Shown piece by piece: positions 61,493 through 64,000 of a stretch of DNA of 64,000 nucleotides. The DNA is from Planomonospora sp. ID67723. Lineage in GTDB: Bacteria; Actinomycetota; Actinomycetes; Streptosporangiales; Streptosporangiaceae. Numbering within the stretch: position 1 is the first letter of the stretch; every line of letters starts with the position of its first letter. The notes under the pieces are model-generated. The model was not told where the DNA came from. It did no database searches and saw nothing but the letters and a program-made list of their open reading frames with translations. The position numbers and the translations under genes are program-made. The stretch spans positions 248,001-312,000 of the forward strand of contig NZ_JABTEZ010000005.1 of the NCBI RefSeq assembly GCF_015711605.1, read 5' to 3'.

Positions 61493-62383
61493 ATGTCAGT
61501 GACGCGGGTGCGCAGGTGGCTGCCGGGGTTGTTGCTGGTGGCGCCGTCGATCGTGGCCATCGCCGTCTTCGTGTACGGCATGCTCGGCTGGAACTTCCGG
61601 CTGGCGATGACCGACAAGCACGACGAGATCTCCGAGGGGGGCTTCGTCGGGCTGGAGAACTTCATAGGGATCTGGGACCAGCAGCGCTGGCATCTCTCGG
61701 TGAACCACGCGATCGTCTTCACGGCGGTGTTCGTGGGCGGGGCGCTGGTGCTGGGCTGGCTGCTGGCGTTCCTGATGGAGAAGGGCATCCGGGGTGAGGG
61801 GACCTTCCGGGCGATCTACCTGTTCCCGATGGCGATCTCGTTCGTGGCGACCGGGGTCGTCTGGCGCTGGCTGATGAACTCCGGCACCGGGGAGCGGGCG
61901 GTCGGGCTGAACCGGCTCCTCGACGGCCTCGGGCTGGAGTCCCTGCAGTGGCAGTGGTTCCGTGACCCGGACTGGGGGATGGCGGCCATGGCCGTCCCGG
62001 CGATCTGGCAGATGTCCGGCTACGTCATGGCGTTGTTCCTGGCGGGCTTCCGGGGCGTCCCCGAGGACCTGCGGGAGGCCGCCCGGGTGGACGGCTGCAC
62101 CGAGTGGAAGGTCTACCGGCACATCGTGCTGCCGATGCTCCGCCCGGTCACCCTGTCCGCGCTCATCATCCTCGGCCACATCTCGCTGAAGGCCTTCGAC
62201 CTGATCGTCGCGGTCTCCGGCAAGCAGATCATCACCGACGTGCCGGCGGTGTTCATGTGGGTCGCGGTCTTCGACTCCCACGACCCGGCCAAGGGCGCCA
62301 CCATCGCGGCCTACATCGTGATCGCGGTGAGCATCTTCGTCATCCCCTATCTGATCTGGTCGTTGCGCAAGGAGAGGCGCTGA
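61493..62383 (+). CDS. sugar ABC importer, MalF-like permease
   Basis: A 296-residue inner-membrane permease with about six helices. The ATPase-contact EAA motif is present as EAARVDGCTEWKVYRHIVLPML. The C-terminal helices hold LSALIILGHISLKAFDLIV. Its stop overlaps the next start (TGATG), so the permeases form a heterodimer made together. No ATPase gene follows, so the common multi-sugar MsiK-type ATPase elsewhere in the genome is likely used (established for Streptomyces). Confidence 0.93.
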   Translation: MSVTRVRRWLPGLLLVAPSIVAIAVFVYGMLGWNFRLAMTDKHDEISEGGFVGLENFIGIWDQQRWHLSVNHAIVFTAVFVGGALVLGWLLAFLMEKGIRGEGTFRAIYLFPMAISFVATGVVWRWLMNSGTGERAVGLNRLLDGLGLESLQWQWFRDPDWGMAAMAVPAIWQMSGYVMALFLAGFRGVPEDLREAARVDGCTEWKVYRHIVLPMLRPVTLSALIILGHISLKAFDLIVAVSGKQIITDVPAVFMWVAVFDSHDPAKGATIAAYIVIAVSIFVIPYLIWSLRKERR

Positions 62384-63291
62384 TGGCGGCGGAGGTCGTA
62401 CAGGCCCCGGGGAGCCGGGACGCCGGAGACAGGGGCGCGCAGGCCGTACGGCGGGCGCGGTGGACGCGCGGCGTCCGGCTGGCCGTGCTGGCCGCCTTCG
62501 TCCTGGTCTTCCTGATCCCGGTCTACGTGCTGCTCGTCACCAGCTTCAAGCCGCTGACCGAGGCCGACCCCTCACGGGCCTGGGCGCTGCCGGAGGTCTG
62601 GACGTTCGAGCCGTGGCGGGTGGCCTGGGAGAAGCTCGCTCCGGGAATCTGGAACAGCGTGCTGCTGGCCGTACCCGGTGCGCTGATCTCGGCGGCCCTC
62701 GGCTCGATGAACGGCTACGTGCTCTCCAAGTGGCGCTTCCCCGGCGCGGACCTGGTGTTCACGCTGTTCCTGTTCGGGATGTTCATCCCCTACCAGGGTG
62801 TCATGATCCCGCTCGTCCAGCTCCTGGTGAGCCTGAACGAGCTGACCGGGCTGAACGGGGTCTTCTACGGCGGCATCCCCGGCCTGGTGCTCGCGCACGT
62901 GGTCTACGGCATCCCGATCTGCACGCTGATCTTCCGCAACTACTACGTCACCGTCCCGGACGAGATCATCGAGGCCGCCCGGGTGGACGGCGCGGGCATG
63001 CTGCGCACCTACCGCTCGGTGGTGCTGCCGGTCTCCGGGCCCGCGTTCGCGGTCGTGATCATCTGGCAGTTCACCGCGCTGTGGAACGACTTCCTGTTCG
63101 CCGTCTTCCTCACCGGCCCGCAGAGCTGGCCCACCACGGTCATGCTCAACAACATCGCCGGGGCCCAGACCGTCCCCTACAGCCAGCAGATGGCCGCCGC
63201 CCTGCTCGCCTCCATCCCCACGATGGTCGTCTACGTCGTGCTCGGCCGGTTCTTCATGCGCGGCCTGATGGCCGGCGCGCTGAAGGGCTGA
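62383..63291 (+). CDS. sugar ABC importer, MalG-like permease
   Basis: A 302-residue permease partner with about six helices. The EAA motif is EAARVDGAGMLRTYRSVVLP, and the MalG-type N-terminal region after the first helix reads VYVLLVTSFKPLTEADPSR. It overlaps the MalF-like stop by one base. The cluster ends here without an ATP-binding gene. Confidence 0.93.
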   Translation: MAAEVVQAPGSRDAGDRGAQAVRRARWTRGVRLAVLAAFVLVFLIPVYVLLVTSFKPLTEADPSRAWALPEVWTFEPWRVAWEKLAPGIWNSVLLAVPGALISAALGSMNGYVLSKWRFPGADLVFTLFLFGMFIPYQGVMIPLVQLLVSLNELTGLNGVFYGGIPGLVLAHVVYGIPICTLIFRNYYVTVPDEIIEAARVDGAGMLRTYRSVVLPVSGPAFAVVIIWQFTALWNDFLFAVFLTGPQSWPTTVMLNNIAGAQTVPYSQQMAAALLASIPTMVVYVVLGRFFMRGLMAGALKG

Positions 63292-63402
63292 ACGGGCCGA
63301 GCCGGGCCGTCGGCGGGCGGCCGCGTTTCCGGGCGTCTCGGTACGGGGTCTCGCACGATGGCCGGCGCCGAGATTGTCGGACCGGTCCGCTACGTTGCCG
63401 GC

Positions 63403-64000
63403 ATGGCGGAATTCATACTTGTTGCGGGGGCGTGGCTCGGATCATGGGCGTGGGACGAGGTGGTGCCGGACCTGCGGGCGGCCGGCCACGGCGCCCACCC
63501 GCTGACGCTGTCGGGCCTCGCCGAGAAGCGGGGCGTGCCGGCCGGGCTGCGGACCCACGTCCAGGACATCGTCGGAGAGGTCGAACGCCTCGATCTGCAC
63601 GACGTCATCCTGGTGGGGCACAGCTACTCGGGGATCCCGGTCGGCCAGGCCGCCGAGCGGATCGGTGACCGGCTGGCCCGGGTGGTCTTCGTCGACTCCA
63701 ACATTCCGGCCGACGGCGAGTCGTTCGTTTCGGCCTGGCCGGACGGCCGCGCGATGGTGGAGGCCTCGATCGCCGAGAACGGCGGCTTCTGGGCGCCGCT
63801 GACCGCGGCCGACTACGAGGGCCAGGGCCTCACCGGAGAGCAGATCGCACGGATCGTGGGCGGTTCGACGCCGCACCCGGGCGCCACGCTGACCGAACCG
63901 GCCGTGCTGGAACGGCCGCTCGGCGAGCTTCCGGCGACATACGTCAAATGCCTGCTCGACGGCGACCGGCCGAGCGACGACGTGGCCGAGCTGCTGACCG
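63403..64000 (+). CDS. alpha/beta hydrolase (cut off at the right edge)
   Basis: Partial gene; 199 codons are visible. The oxyanion motif VAGAWLGSWAWDEVV and nucleophile elbow VGHSYSGIPVG are of the salicylate-esterase/hydroxynitrile-lyase-like group. The later catalytic residues lie beyond the window. Substrate unknown. It follows the sugar importer after about 110 bases but shows no clear link to it. Confidence 0.82.
   Translation, partial: MAEFILVAGAWLGSWAWDEVVPDLRAAGHGAHPLTLSGLAEKRGVPAGLRTHVQDIVGEVERLDLHDVILVGHSYSGIPVGQAAERIGDRLARVVFVDSNIPADGESFVSAWPDGRAMVEASIAENGGFWAPLTAADYEGQGLTGEQIARIVGGSTPHPGATLTEPAVLERPLGELPATYVKCLLDGDRPSDDVAELLT

Noticed and set aside
1-64000. tRNA, rRNA, CRISPR arrays, insertion sequences, phage genes, parS or origin sites
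   Set aside because: Looked for on both strands; none was found with convincing sequence support.

Overview
The window is high-GC DNA (roughly 70% G+C by eye) from a filamentous actinomycete. The evidence is the actinobacterial gene order running from an NdgR-type regulator through leuCD, hup, cofC, gpsA, ddl, thiL, thiD, rpmB, recG, rsmD, coaD, rpmF, rnc, mutM, smc and ftsY, together with a coenzyme F420 gene (cofC), frequent GTG starts, 4-bp stop/start overlaps and near-exclusive use of G/C-ending codons. The accessory genes look most like Streptosporangiaceae or a relative (Streptosporangium, Nonomuraea), but that placement is inference. No tRNA, rRNA, CRISPR array, insertion sequence or prophage was seen.

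Region 1 (1-30,300) is a core block. It holds leucine biosynthesis (ndgR partial, leuC, leuD), the nucleoid protein HU, an inserted TetR/MFS efflux pair with an operator array, F420 guanylyltransferase, phospholipid precursor enzymes (plsC-like, gpsA), a transsulfuration-enzyme relative that lacks the PLP lysine, ddl, thiamine genes thiL and thiD, ribosomal proteins L28 and L32, a FakA-like kinase, recG, rsmD, coaD, rnc, mutM, acylphosphatase, a small coiled-coil protein, smc and ftsY.

Region 2 (30,300-38,400) concerns iron, sulfur and stress. It has an Fe(III)-siderophore ABC importer (divergent lipoprotein versus two permeases and an ATPase, with two tandem iron boxes between), a Cds1-like cysteine desulfhydrase, a SigR-like ECF sigma factor with no rsrA beside it, a MEDS/HATPase regulator and an EamA transporter.

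Region 3 (38,400-52,900) is mixed accessory and housekeeping: an XRE-cupin regulator, a secreted polysaccharide deacetylase, DUF2461, a thioesterase, an AraC/GyrI regulator, Cu/Zn superoxide dismutase, TypA/BipA, an alpha/beta hydrolase with an internal tandem duplication, the pta-ackA operon, an aldehyde dehydrogenase, a secreted ARB_07466-like coiled-coil protein and a SnoaL-like protein.

Region 4 (52,900-64,000) is oriented to carbohydrate use and the cell wall: a GH1 beta-glucosidase divergent from a TetR regulator, an aldo/keto reductase divergent from a MerR regulator (with two MerR-type promoters that predict leaderless mRNAs), a penicillin-binding transpeptidase, a fused ABC exporter, a sugar ABC importer preceded by a perfect LacI-type operator, and a truncated alpha/beta hydrolase at the right edge.

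The most unusual items are the lysine-less PLP-fold protein at 8653-9867, the paired MerR promoters at 55,896-55,982, the 57-bp duplication at 45,553-45,661, the inverted repeat masking a start codon at 37,460-37,506, and the sigma factor without its usual anti-sigma gene. I did not find a convincing wholly new multi-gene system.
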